Below the pieces are notes generated by a model. That model had not been told where the DNA came from. It did not search any database and worked only from the letters and a program-made list of their open reading frames with translations. Source: Stagonosporopsis chrysanthemi (Eukaryota; Ascomycota; Dothideomycetes; Pleosporales; Didymellaceae). Taken from it: DNA of 64,000 nt. The stretch spans positions 1-64,000 of the forward strand of contig JAFISE010000052.1 in NCBI GenBank assembly GCA_022560025.1, written 5' to 3'. Both the position numbers and the translations under genes were made by a program. Position 1 is the first letter of the stretch. Every line of letters starts with the position of its first letter. Shown here one piece after another: positions 53,983 to 64,000 of this stretch.

Positions 53983-56900
53983 TCAAGACAGCCATCTCGG
54001 ATCCAGTCCCTCCAAAAACGCAGCATTTACATTCACAAAGCTCCTCCAGAAATCCACCTCCAGCCTCCACGGCTTTGTCTGCACAACCCACGTAGCCCCT
54101 TCACTAAAGCGCCGCACCTCCTTTTCGTTCTTGCCCATGACAATAATGAGGTCCTTTGCAAGCCACACCTGCTTCCCCCAGACGTCCTCGTACGGCTGCA
54201 ACCTTAGACTGAGCTGCTGATGCACACTCCACTCGCTATACGGCATGTCCTTGGGGATAAACTTCCACTCCCAGCAGCGTCCGCGGTCGTCGAGGAAACT
54301 GCACATGGCCCTGCTGTCAATCCCCAGCATGAGCGGATAAAAGTGCGGACTGGACCAGAGCCGCAGCACGGAAAACTTGGCCCCGGGATTGTCCGACGCA
54401 AACTTGCTCACCTTCTCGATGATATAGTCGCGATCTAGGACCGTGGGGTCGCGCAGGTGGCTGACTATCTTGCTCTGCGGTACCCCTACGCGATAGTCAA
54501 TGTACAGGTCCATCTTACGCCCAGGCTCGGCTTTTGCAGTTGCAATGCCTGCTGCATGGCTGCCGAACGAGGTACATATCACGCCTGCCTTGAACACTGT
54601 AATCGTGTTAGCGCCATCAAGTGGGTACGTGTGAAGCGGGTAAGCTAGAAGCCGGGTAGGGCATTTTCTAGCCTGCTCAACAGTTTAGACGCTGGTCGAT
54701 ACGGATGGGCCCGCTATGCTGCGTAGCTTGAGTCAAACTAGAAGAGATAAGGAACAACTTACGCTTGATGATGATTGGGCGTAGCGCTTTCCGCCATTCC
54801 ATTGGGATGATGTCGTCGACTGCTTCGCCGGCGTTCCTCTTGTTCTTCTTCAGCACCTCGTCCCAGTCCTTCCAGAAATCCTTGGGTATCGTCTTGTTGC
54901 TGTTGTGCATCCGCCGGTCGGGAACGTGCTTCGCTCGTTCCTCCTGGTTGAGCAGTTTGGTGTCCCGCCACGGTTCGCCATACTCTGAAGCCAGAAATGC
55001 TTCGCCCTCGAAGAATACTGCAACAGCAGCATACGCTGTAAAAGCATCGTCGACAACGCGGCGCTCTTCACGGAACTCTTCAGCCATGTGCATCGTCTTG
55101 CAGAGCTCGAATGGTCCGGGGTCGATCGACCGTGACATGATGAAAATGTCCATGGCATCCACCATGTATTTGTGTTCAACATAGCGTTCGAGGGCGTCAG
55201 GTTCTGCATCCCCAAGGTGGAAGCTTTGCTTGAATACTGTGCTTGTGAGCCATGTTTGTGTGCAAGATCATGTTTGCTTACCCTTGCTCTTCTGGCGATC
55301 AATGTGACGATAGAAGTCAGCCTGCATACCCATGTCGCTGTCATCATACTCCTGTTGACATCGCAAGGCAAATCGACAGGCTGTCATCAGCTCCTCGTGG
55401 CTCTCTCTGATCAACTTTGGCAACTTTAGAGCCATCTTCGAAGTCGGATTGCGCAAGATCGGGACGAAATAATCGGGTTCTCCCCACGCGAAAGACCTGA
55501 ACTGCTCACTCAGAATATCAACAGCTTCTCCAGCGACTTCGCTTTCACCAGGTCGCAGCTCGCTTTCGTGAACCCACCCCTGGCCGTGGTCGCTTTGGTC
55601 TTCCCAACTTGAATCGCCGTCATCCTCAGCCTCACCAAGATCAGTGCCATCCGAAGATTCAGCTTCGTCATCAGTGTCGAGATCGGCAGCGAATCGCCGT
55701 ACGTCGATGGGATCTGTCTCGAACATCTCCATCGCGTTGGGAACATGATGGTAGAGGTCGTTGGGTAGCAAGCCAGTGTCCTCGAGTGGGAACAAGATCG
55801 CATCTTCGAGTTCGTCAGCTTCTGTGTACTTGTAGCTATCTTCGAAGCCCTCTCTTTCGAAGCCACCTTTCGCTGACCATGTCACAGCTCGGGCAGTCTT
55901 ATCAAGTCCATCCCAAATACTTTCGACCTGCTCGCCTGGCTTGATGCTTCGCATGCGGTCGGTATCCGGGTCCTTTGTCAGAGATTTAAGGATCGGTCCT
56001 GCTGTGGAGAACATGTCTTTGAGCTCGCGCACCCTCATGGCACGAGTGAGGACCTCCTCGATCTTCCTCTGTAGTATGAAGAAAGAACGACCTGGGCTAG
56101 AGTCCCAGATGTACACATCGTAGAACTCCTCAAAGCCGAAGTGCCATTTGCGGGACTTATCCATTGACTCAAAGAACGCAGGTCCGACTTCTCCGAGGAC
56201 CTCATACTCGTTCCTGCTGGCTCTGCCCCAGCCACTCTTCTCGCGAACCAGCCAGAGCTCTTCCTCAGGTGGCGAGATCACGATACGGCCTGTCTTCGCA
56301 TCACGGACAAGCGCGCGTAGTTCCCATGACTCCATCGCGAGATATTGAATGAAACGTCGGCTGACAGGATCATCGCGCTTGATGTGACCGCATACGAAGT
56401 TTCGCATCTCAGTGTGTTGGTGTGCTCGACGGGCCATTCCACGACTGCCTGTTTGAAAGTAGTTTGTTATCGTCTCGGCTTTGTCTCCATGGAAGTAGGG
56501 TATGAAACCAAGCTGCATCAATTGCTGGCGCGCCATGTCGCCGACAAACTTCGTCCATTTAGGTGCGGGGAAGTATGCGTAAAGACAGAGAATGTTGAGC
56601 TCGAAGAATTCGTTCCAATTGCGACAAAGCTCCACGGCATCGAAGAGATCGGAATCCTTGGCGATAATGGAGAAGTGGAACCAACCTCCGCGAGTTAGAG
56701 CCTTCTCGCTGGGGTAGTTGTACATGTATCTTCCACAGATCTTGATGCGGGTTCGCTTGCGAGTGTATTGGCTCTCGTCTGTAACGTTGCCAAAATTCAA
56801 GACACCGTCATTTTCTTTTTCATACAAGCCCTTTGGTTTCTTACCGGCCTTCATGGCGGCTTTTTCACGCTTGGTTTTGAAATTTTCCGGGAGTTTGCCT

Positions 56901-58413
56901 TTCTTGAACTTAAGACGGTACTTGTCTGGCGTCTTGTACGTGTCGGCATACTCATCGACCTCCTCACGCTCCTTAGGTTCCTCGAGCTCTTCCACACCAT
57001 CTCTTTCGCGGATGAAATCAGCGCATGCATCGCGGACGTCTTGCAGCCCTGGTCGCTCGAGCTTCAAGCAGAGATCGCGTAGATGTTCCCGCGTCACTCC
57101 TTCCTTGCCGATGAACTCCTCAATGCTCGCAGCGCTGAGGGCAGCTGGAAGCAAAGTGGATTGTGTGAGCAGTAAGCGACAGAAGAGGAAGTGCTTGATC
57201 TCAGCCACTTCGTCCAGAAGCTGATCGATCTCATCATCAGGGATGACCGGCGTCTGAGCGTTCAGGTTACTCGGACCGAATCCTTCTACGTACCAGCCCG
57301 TTGCCCGCTCAAACTTGACAGGCTTACGAAGACGCTCTCGCATCTGTGCTCTGGTCTCCATCTCGATGACATTGGCTCCTCTGCCCTCTCCAGTCTTCGA
57401 TGTGGGATCGGCCAACTTCTTGGTTTCCGCGTTGACCTTCTTTACCCTCTTCTTAGCGCTTTTGGAGAGTGGCTTTGCAGGTGTAGCCGGTCCGGAGGTA
57501 CCTTCGACGCTGGCTTCTGGTGATTGGTCTTCAGATACGCTGCTGGACTCCGGTTCCTTCAACATGAGGAAGTATTTGATAAGCTCAACGTAATTGTCCC
57601 GTTCGTAGCCATAAACATCCTTGATTGGATCCCAGTCATCCTGCTCTTCTTCGGACATGTCTGTCAAACGTTGCTTGTACGTGTCGTCGAGATATTCCTC
57701 CTGCTGCTTCTGAGCCTCTTTTGCTCGCAAATCGCGTTGCTGGCGCTTGATTTCCTTTTGGTGGCGTTGGAATAGCAACGCCTCGAGTTTGACTTTCCTG
57801 GATTCACTCTCTCCCTCCTTCTCTTCCTTGGTTTGCGTCTCTTTGATCCAATCAAACCATTGCTTTTGCTCATACATGACAGTAGCGGCCCGTTTACCGA
57901 GTTTCTCGAGGGCCCTGGCAATATTCTGTTTATTGTTCAAAAGCTTGTCAAGAAATTTCTGGTGGCCATAATCGTTGTCGATGGCGAAGAAATGGCTATG
58001 ATGCAGCTTTCGGGCTCGGATGACCCGGTCAAGTAATTGGTAAATCTTGAAAAGATAGTCATGCAGGCCTTTGAGTGTCGTTTCATCTTCGATATCGGCG
58101 TAGTCGTGGGATACTATGGACCCCTTCTTGCCCGAAAGATAAGGTGGCTGCTTGGTAAAAAGCCCGTCAAGCTCTGCATTGCGTTTCTTGTATCCACGGT
58201 AAAGAGCTACATGTTGTGAGCCATTGGTAAACCTAAGACATTGTCTTTCCGTCTTTAGGGTATAACACTTGGTGTACCAGCGCTGAGATCCTTACCTTGA
58301 CATTGACGAGAGTGGAACGCGCACAAGCGTCCATCAGCAGACGTTGCCTCCTTGTCGCACGCTGTCTGTCCGCTCAGATCGGACAGTAGTCGAGCGCGAC
58401 ATACTGCAGCCAT
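53983..58413 (-). CDS. Large conserved fungal protein of unknown function with Cys/His-rich N-terminus
   Basis: Four exons, 58413-58296, 58206-55282, 55236-54763 and 54596-53983, join in phase (donors GTAAGG, GTAAGC, GTAAGT) to 1,376 residues. The N-terminus holds a possible zinc site: C5, C19, then CAFHSRQC at 32-38. Next is GYKKRNAELDGL and a helical stretch (VIRARKLHHSHFFAIDNDYG, FLDKLLNNKQNIARALEKLG). A Lys/Glu-rich coiled coil leads to DWDPIKDV. The central part is ordered (DEIDQLLDEVAEIKHFLFCR, LRDLCLKLERPGLQDVRDAC), followed by RRFIQYLAMESWELRALVRD and GWGRASRNEYEVLGEVGPAF. I recognise the layout from uncharacterised Pezizomycotina proteins, but no function is established. The zinc site resembles the C-x(n)-C-x(n)-C-x2-H type only loosely. 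Confidence 0.8.
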
Positions 58414-58688
58414 GGTACCAATGAAACAGAAATGAATAGATAATGATGTCAGTCGAGCCGAGTTGAGGCGCATTGAGCTTCTAAGTACAGCGGAAGCCCC
58501 GCGCACTAAGCGAACCTTAGCGCCAACCTAAAACGCGTGTTCTCGTGATATAGCTTACTGATGGAGTGAGTTTAAAGCTTTGGTGTAACACGACTGAACA
58601 TCTCTGAAAAGTCATAGCGTTAAATTCATGGGTATCACATTATCTGATTCAGAACAGCCCAAAGGTCTGACAAGGACAGAGTGTCTTT

Positions 58689-59615
58689 CTACGAATCCTC
58701 ATCCTCCTTCTCTTCCGCCTCAGCCTCAGCCTTCTTCTTGTCTTCCCATTTCCGTTTCTTCTCTAACAGCCGCTGCAAGTTTTTAGCCCCGTTGAACACC
58801 CCATATGTTTTCGCGTTACATGCCGCACATGTCGGATCCTTCCTGTATCGCTTGAGCGCACATGACTCGCAGAAGTAATGTCCGCATTTGGTGATTATGG
58901 GAGTTTTGTAGGGCTTCTTGCACAAAATGCATGCGAAAGGAATCTTCTCCAGTAGCGCCAAGTCAACGCCATCTTCATCCTTCTCCTTCTCGTCGCGATT
59001 TGCTGATGCAACAATGGTGCCGCCAGGCTTCTTGCCCTTTGTAGACATTTCCCATTCGCGATCCAGCTTCCAGCCTGCGGCGTAGTCTTCTCGAGCGTGC
59101 AAAAACTTGCAGTTGTCGCCGAAGCCACAGAAGCCGGTTTGTTTGTAGTCTTTGCAGACATCGGGGGTATAGTCGGTGACTGTGATAGTTCGCACGTTGG
59201 ACGAGGACTTCTGGGGACCGACTTGTCGTGCGGGCGCATCAGGGTTCTTTTCGATGAACGTGTTAGACTTTGTGCGTGTGCTGCCGAGGAGATTCTTTGA
59301 GCTTAATTCGTCGTCGCCCTCGAACCAGTTTGACTGCTTGGTTGCATCGCTGCTGGCTTCTATTGTTGCTGAGCGGTTCGCTTCGTACTGTGTGGTTCCC
59401 TCGAGGCCTGCTGTACTGGGCTTCTGGTCTGCAGTAGATGCTTTCAGCGCGTTGCCGTTGATCTTGCGACGCTTCACAACGCATCCGTCCTCGCCCTCTG
59501 CTTCTGAGCCTGACGAGAAATCATCTGAATCCGAGCGGGGCGGTGGAGGCGCGGCCTTGCGCGGAGCGGCTTTTGCGCCTCGTTTCTTGAACTTCACCAC
59601 CGGTACGTCTGCCAT
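58689..59615 (-). CDS. CWC24: Pre-mRNA-splicing factor CWC24 (RNF113 family)
   Basis: A single exon of 308 residues. The disordered, acidic N-terminal half is followed by a CCCH zinc finger (VCKDYKQTGFCGFGDNCKFLH, three Cys and one His), then DREWEMSTKG and a C-terminal RING finger (CILCKKPYKTPIITKCGHYF, CESC, CAAC). This CCCH-RING pair is diagnostic for CWC24 and human RNF113A, which bind the activated spliceosome near the 5' splice site before the first catalytic step. It ends in a Lys/Glu-rich tail. The 275 bp between this gene and the large gene starting at 58413 holds nothing else. Confidence 0.96.
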   Translation of the reverse strand: MADVPVVKFKKRGAKAAPRKAAPPPPRSDSDDFSSGSEAEGEDGCVVKRRKINGNALKASTADQKPSTAGLEGTTQYEANRSATIEASSDATKQSNWFEGDDELSSKNLLGSTRTKSNTFIEKNPDAPARQVGPQKSSSNVRTITVTDYTPDVCKDYKQTGFCGFGDNCKFLHAREDYAAGWKLDREWEMSTKGKKPGGTIVASANRDEKEKDEDGVDLALLEKIPFACILCKKPYKTPIITKCGHYFCESCALKRYRKDPTCAACNAKTYGVFNGAKNLQRLLEKKRKWEDKKKAEAEAEEKEDEDS

Positions 59616-59941
59616 GGGGGTCAGGAAAGATGTAAGGAGTGGGTTCTGTAGAGGATTATATCTCGACTTGTAATTTGGCGGGTGCGCGGTTCAACCAATG
59701 AAGTAATGTGTGTTGTCGCATCAAGAAGAAAGTTCCATGCGAATTGATAATCCGGGGAAGCTCGGACGCCACGCTAAACTAGTGCAGCATAGAGATCGCC
59801 CAAGTAACGCCACCCTACATCCGACTTGCCAGTAGTCAATATGCGCATTATCTTCACTACATCCTACGGTAGGTATACAATGCTCATATCTCCTTATAAC
59901 GGACCCGTCAAGTGTGCAATGATGCCCCATCTTCATATACA
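59616..59941. other. Intergenic
   Basis: 326 bp upstream of CWC24 and downstream of the hydrolase. Nothing recognised beyond an AT-rich promoter-like sequence. Confidence 0.5.
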
Positions 59942-61437
59942 TCATATATCGCCACCATAGTATGGATAGTCGTTCGAGTTCTGCCTATTGAAATCATAGT
60001 CCGTGCTGTGGCGGATCATTTCTCTCCTCAGTTCAGGCGTCTGCATACTGTAAGTTCGTGCATGAGAAGCAGAGCTACAACCAGAGCTTACCCGTTCGCT
60101 GACTTGCTCCACTCGATTCACCACCCGGTCAAGTAGCGACGTCAGCTCCTCGCTGACAAACTTGGGACTGTCTTTCTGGATGAAGTGTCCGCAGTTCAAA
60201 GCTATTAGCGGACCTATAGCCTTGCCCTGGTCAGTGATGTGAGTGAGGGCTGAGTTATATGCCTGCCACACTGGGTTTGCATAGGTCATTGTCAAGACCT
60301 TTGGTGTGTGGAGGGAACCCTGGTCTTGATTGGGGAAGTTAGCTTTGAGTCCGTACGGTCAGCAGTCGCTTACATAACGAGGTATAGTCTAGAGACTGAG
60401 ATGAAAGAGGGATTGCACGTACATGACTGCTCGGCGAATGTTTCCCAGTCATGCCCCACGACTGTCAGGTATGGTCCAGTGCCACCCCAGCCCTCCAATT
60501 TTGGCCCGCGATCATCTGGTAACAAAGCTGCCAGATTCCGCCGTGACAAGCCCTCCATGTTGGGAACTTCTGGATGGAACATCTTCCTGTATTTTTCTCG
60601 TGTCTCTCTTACTTCGTCCGCTGTTACGTCGCCGGGAAGAGAGAGCGGATCGAAGCCTGGAGCGTCGGGGTCTGGCCACATGTTTGTGTAGTCGGAGCTT
60701 GCCATTATACTGTCAAGAAACAACATACCAAGTACAGTCCCAGGATACGTCTGAGCAAACAGTCGAGCGATGGCACATCCGATGCTGTTGCAGACAAACA
60801 CTAATGAAGGGAACTGGTTTGGACTCGATTTTTCAAGACGCTTCTTCCAAATTTGGAGGGTGAATTGCCTAAGGTCTCGGACCGCAGACATTACATCATG
60901 TCCATGACATGGAGGAGGCTCCGTATCACTGGGGTCGCGATCAGAACCCCCTTGTCCATATCGGTCGTAACTCAGAAGTGCAGGATATGGAAGGCCTCCT
61001 CTTATTCGCTTCTCCAAGAAGGTATGAATACTTGGATCCCAAGAGCTCCTCGGCAGCATCAGACCGTTCAAGAAAACGATCAGCGACTGTGCGAAGGGAT
61101 TGTTATGGCTTAGCTTCGATGCAGTAGATGCAGGGTAATATGTGTAGTGGATGTTTGCACCATGCTTGCCTTCCAGCGATATTGCGGATATTTCTGGCTC
61201 CGGGAATCCTGTGAATTCTTCCTCAGAAGTAGGCATGCTGCCCGGCATACTGCTTAGCACAGGATTCCCAGGGTTCGATCTTCGTGTGGCATCGTGAATC
61301 ACACGTTCAGGCGATGTGACCGGATCGCGATCCTCTTGCACAGGCCTCTCGGGTACTGGTGTCAGTGTTGGCTCGAGCACATGCTTCGGTTCCGGGTGTT
61401 TGGTATGGTTTTTCGACCTATGGAACAAGTGGACCAT
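59942..61437 (-). CDS. Alpha/beta-hydrolase fold protein
   Basis: Three exons, 61437-60423, 60324-60092 and 60040-59942, give 448 residues; an alternative acceptor at 60343 would add six residues in frame. The first 80 residues are Pro/Ser-rich and disordered. The fold then runs through VFLNGLMLPRSSWD (oxyanion-side loop), ALLSYDRYGQGGSD, and the nucleophile elbow FVCNSIGCAIARL with Ser218, where the usual Gly before the x-Ser is Cys. The catalytic His is in NCGHFIQKDSP near the C-terminus. The acid is probably in the FLDSIMASSD region or just after. Substrate unknown; fungal relatives are annotated generically as hydrolases or esterases. Confidence 0.85.
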
Positions 61438-62486
61438 AATGGCGGCTGCTCTTCAAGCGATCCACGGAAATGGCTCTACAAAATGCCGGCCGATTCGCTT
61501 TTGTGATACAGTCGCTAATGCTTCTTAGTTTGAAGGCGCGAATATCTCCTCTCTTCCGAGTTCCGTAAATGCGATTCGCACAAGGTGCACGGGCTCCAAT
61601 ATGACAACAGTAGTGCTCCGACTCGAAGAATGACAGTTGGACAATTATGAGGGTTCAGGAGAACCTCATATCCTTGAGCAATCTCAGGAATTGCAAAACT
61701 TGGTCATGCCCCTCTTCGTGGCGGGCTACGGCGGGAGAGATTCCAAGACGTTCTGAGGGCTTCTCGGACCGTTTTCGCGCCGTGGATGGTTGTGACCTTG
61801 GAAGGAATCCTTATCGCGGATTTTCGAGGGCGGGGCCGTGAAAGAAGAATGTGATGCCTTGCCAGAAGCGTAGGTTAAGCATCTTGCCATAATGTCGTGC
61901 CGTGAGGGGTCATCTCAGCCAAGATACGGTCACCTTTGCATGATGACATGCAGATCCACTGTACCGCTTGGTGGCTTGAACAAGGCACTCGTCAACCAGA
62001 ATCCTACACAGCGGATGCGTCTAGCGCAAGACAAATGCCATGTTTGAGAGGTGCATGGCTCCCGCTGTCGTAGCCGTCAGTCGGTGCAACAGAACGGTGG
62101 ATCGGCTCAGGTACGCGACTGTTCCTGCACAGATGACGTAGTATAGCGTCGTGATCTCGCGATGCAGGTCGCTCCTTTCCACCGCATGTAGACCCCTGTC
62201 GCAGATCGCGCTTTTGACACGACAGCACCTCGCGCCAGCACATCTAGATCCACCCCCACAGTCAGTCTTATTCTATTGCCCTCGGGGATGCCCCCCATCT
62301 CTTCGTCGTTCGCTTTGGTAATCCATGCAACCGAATTAGCAATTACCACGCAACATCTCAGACCGAGCCACGGAACGGTATCCCTCGGCATACGAAGATA
62401 AGCTTCCGCTAGGTCGGTCCTTTATCCTTCATCGACCCAGCTCTTGCGTCAGAGACTAACCATATGCAGTGCATCCGTGACCCATC
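61438..62486. other. Intergenic divergent promoter region
   Basis: 1.05 kb between the divergent hydrolase and proline-rich genes. No supported gene, RNA or repeat. Confidence 0.5.
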
Positions 62487-63380
62487 ATGGCAAACTACGT
62501 CGATGCTTCTGCGCAGACAGAATGGGCGGGATTGATGCAGAAGGACATTGTTCGTCCAGACGCCTTCATCTCCCCCGCTCCATTCCCAGACGCAAGCACA
62601 CCGCCAGAGGAACCACTAACAAACAAGGACCAGTGTGTTGGCGACCTACCGACAAAATCACCGGCAGAACAACGAGGACAGCCACAGACACCACCGCAGT
62701 CGACAGAGCCACCGCAAGAAGTCGTTCCGACCATGTCAACATCACCACTGCTCTCTAGACGTCAGAATCGTCCGGCTTTTGTACCTCGCATTGATCTCCC
62801 TTCTCCAACCTTGCCACCAATTGTGCCAAGACCGTTCGTCGACGAAGTCCCTGCATCACCACCGCCGTCTGCCCTCGTTCTATCGCCATTGCCTGAGGCC
62901 AACAAGCGTTTCGCTGGTCACACTCCCTTGTATGCAGGATCGCCATCCCAAAGCACGCCTAAGACGCAGCCTCCCATTCATCACCTGCAACCGATAGTGC
63001 CGGAGGCACTCCAGTCATTACCAATACACGAGTTGATCGTTGAGCAAGATCTCAGCCAAGATGGCGACACGGAAGCGCAGCCAGAAGAGGAGAGCCAGGC
63101 AGCAACACCACAAGAAGATCTTGCCCTGACCGGACCATTAACCCTCGCGCCCAATCCAGGTGATGGAACTTCCGACAACATCGTACTCAGCGTGCTGGAC
63201 AAGGAGCTCAGCAAGCTAGCGCAGCTACAAGAACAGGAAGACGGCGCCACGGAGAACCACCAGCCTCTCAGTCGCCAAGGATCGTCGGAGTCGCGCACAT
63301 CAGAGCCTCGGCCGGTGGATGGAGTCATTCTCAAGAAAACAGTACCAATGAACTTTGGAGCACCGCTGGGAGAAGTATAG
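62487..63380 (+). CDS. Proline-rich disordered protein of unknown function
   Basis: A single exon of 297 residues from ATG 62487 to TAG. Pro/Ser/Gln/Glu-rich throughout, with no ordered domain. A small helical acidic segment (NIVLSVLDKELSKLAQLQEQ) near residues 231-250 is the only predicted structure. Uniform codon use and length support a real gene. It may be a lineage-specific or adaptor-type protein. Confidence 0.6.
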   Translation: MANYVDASAQTEWAGLMQKDIVRPDAFISPAPFPDASTPPEEPLTNKDQCVGDLPTKSPAEQRGQPQTPPQSTEPPQEVVPTMSTSPLLSRRQNRPAFVPRIDLPSPTLPPIVPRPFVDEVPASPPPSALVLSPLPEANKRFAGHTPLYAGSPSQSTPKTQPPIHHLQPIVPEALQSLPIHELIVEQDLSQDGDTEAQPEEESQAATPQEDLALTGPLTLAPNPGDGTSDNIVLSVLDKELSKLAQLQEQEDGATENHQPLSRQGSSESRTSEPRPVDGVILKKTVPMNFGAPLGEV

Positions 63381-63754
63381 CCTACGTCGAACGGCTTGTC
63401 GAGCCGGGGCCACAGCAAACGTGCGTCACACGATGAAGATTTTGGCATAGCCCAGCAGAAAGCCGAGGAAAAGGAGTTTGAATAAGAGCATAGATAGCCA
63501 ACAGCATTATAAAGCGATACCCAGAGGAGTCAGTACTGCGTTACAACGCGTTCCAGAACAACGACCTCCAGCATGACGATTAGAATAGAAATCAGAAGCA
63601 TTGCTATGCGAACCAAATCATTGACACTTTGACGAATTCTGACATGCTCCATCATTCAACACTTCGGCTTGGCCGTTTACTGTACAATGTTTCTACATGA
63701 AGGACATCCACATGCATATTCTACACGCCCGCTTCCCCTCCCTATAACGCTGCA
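63381..63754. other. Intergenic between convergent genes
   Basis: 374 bp of 3' flanks. Nothing recognised. Confidence 0.5.
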
Positions 63755-64000
63755 TTACCGCTCAGCAAGCATGTTCTTGATCTGGCGCCAGTAGTCGCCA
63801 TCAACGGCCGTCGCCAGCTCGTCCTTGTGCAGCCACTTGAAGTCCTGCAACCCAAGCTTGTTGTCTTTGAGATTTGCCTGGCCGGCCATGATGCGCGCCT
63901 TGAGGAAGAACGTCTTGGAGCCTTGCTCCTGCAGCCCCGTAGCGGTGGACTTGGCGCTGGCGTAGTTGTGCTGGTAGTGGCCGACGGGCACGTGGCCGAC
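63755..64000 (-). CDS. MRPL17: Mitochondrial large-subunit ribosomal protein mL46, C-terminal part (5' end outside window)
   Basis: The last 81 residues of a gene that begins beyond the window. The text VGHYQHNYA, SKTFFLKARIMAGQANL and LGLQDFKWLHKDEL, ending DYWRQIKNMLAER, follows the mL46/MRPL17 C-terminal pattern, a Nudix-like fold without catalytic residues. It is a structural protein of the mitochondrial 54S subunit. It shares the mitochondrial theme with the MRH4-like helicase at the other end of the window, with no sign that this is more than chance. Confidence 0.85.
   Translation of the reverse strand, partial: VGHVPVGHYQHNYASAKSTATGLQEQGSKTFFLKARIMAGQANLKDNKLGLQDFKWLHKDELATAVDGDYWRQIKNMLAER

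Noticed and set aside
1..64000. CRISPR arrays, phage or bacterial-type operons, transposons
   Set aside because: None seen: no direct repeat-spacer pattern, transposase, reverse transcriptase or terminal repeats were recognised by eye.

Overview
The window looks like nuclear chromosomal DNA of a filamentous ascomycete (Pezizomycotina). The evidence is 45-225 nt introns with GT..AG ends, a cortical nuclear-migration protein of the Num1/ApsA type, fungal PSY2, CWC24, ISY1 and Med22 orthologues, a eukaryotic initiator tRNA, and a broken PNP-NACHT-ankyrin receptor of the kind found in moulds. A Dothideomycete is my best guess, but that is inference. Exon coordinates below were worked out by hand from splice signals, reading phase and family resemblance.

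Layout. 1-3933: a mitochondrial DEAD-box helicase (MRH4-like, 5' end outside the window) convergent with a CorA-like membrane protein. 4555-8773: a relic PNP-NACHT-ankyrin (NLR-like) gene carrying two in-frame TAA codons and a frameshift. 8886-11199: two secreted or surface proteins in tandem. 11811-17171: a FAD monooxygenase and an NAD-dependent epimerase/reductase that share a promoter, followed by a convergent ferric reductase; this is a possible small metabolic group. 17395-25799: an F-box-like protein, a small membrane protein, a microsomal GST (MAPEG), dihydrofolate reductase, and PSY2 (PP4 regulatory subunit 3) in seven exons. 25800-36090: gene-poor, holding a serine-rich protein, a Mediator subunit 22 candidate, and a second relic gene (33067-34937) with two in-frame TGA codons and a frameshift. 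36091-39468: a very large disordered protein. 39750-39821: initiator tRNA-Met. 40361-41122: ISY1. 42484-48900: Num1/ApsA with about 34 tandem 20-residue repeats and a C-terminal PH domain. 48901-50955: a repeat-rich intergenic stretch with an assembly gap inside a 9-bp minisatellite. 50956-61437: a disordered protein, a 1,376-residue conserved fungal protein of unknown function, the splicing factor CWC24, and an alpha/beta hydrolase. 62487-64000: a proline-rich protein and the C-terminal end of mitochondrial ribosomal protein mL46.

Most genes are housekeeping: splicing (ISY1, CWC24), transcription (Med22), phosphatase signalling (PSY2), mitochondrial expression (MRH4, mL46), folate (DHFR) and nuclear positioning (Num1). 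I see no clear undescribed system. The most unusual material is the two decayed genes, the Num1 repeat array, the redox gene group at 11.8-17.2 kb and the large unknown proteins.
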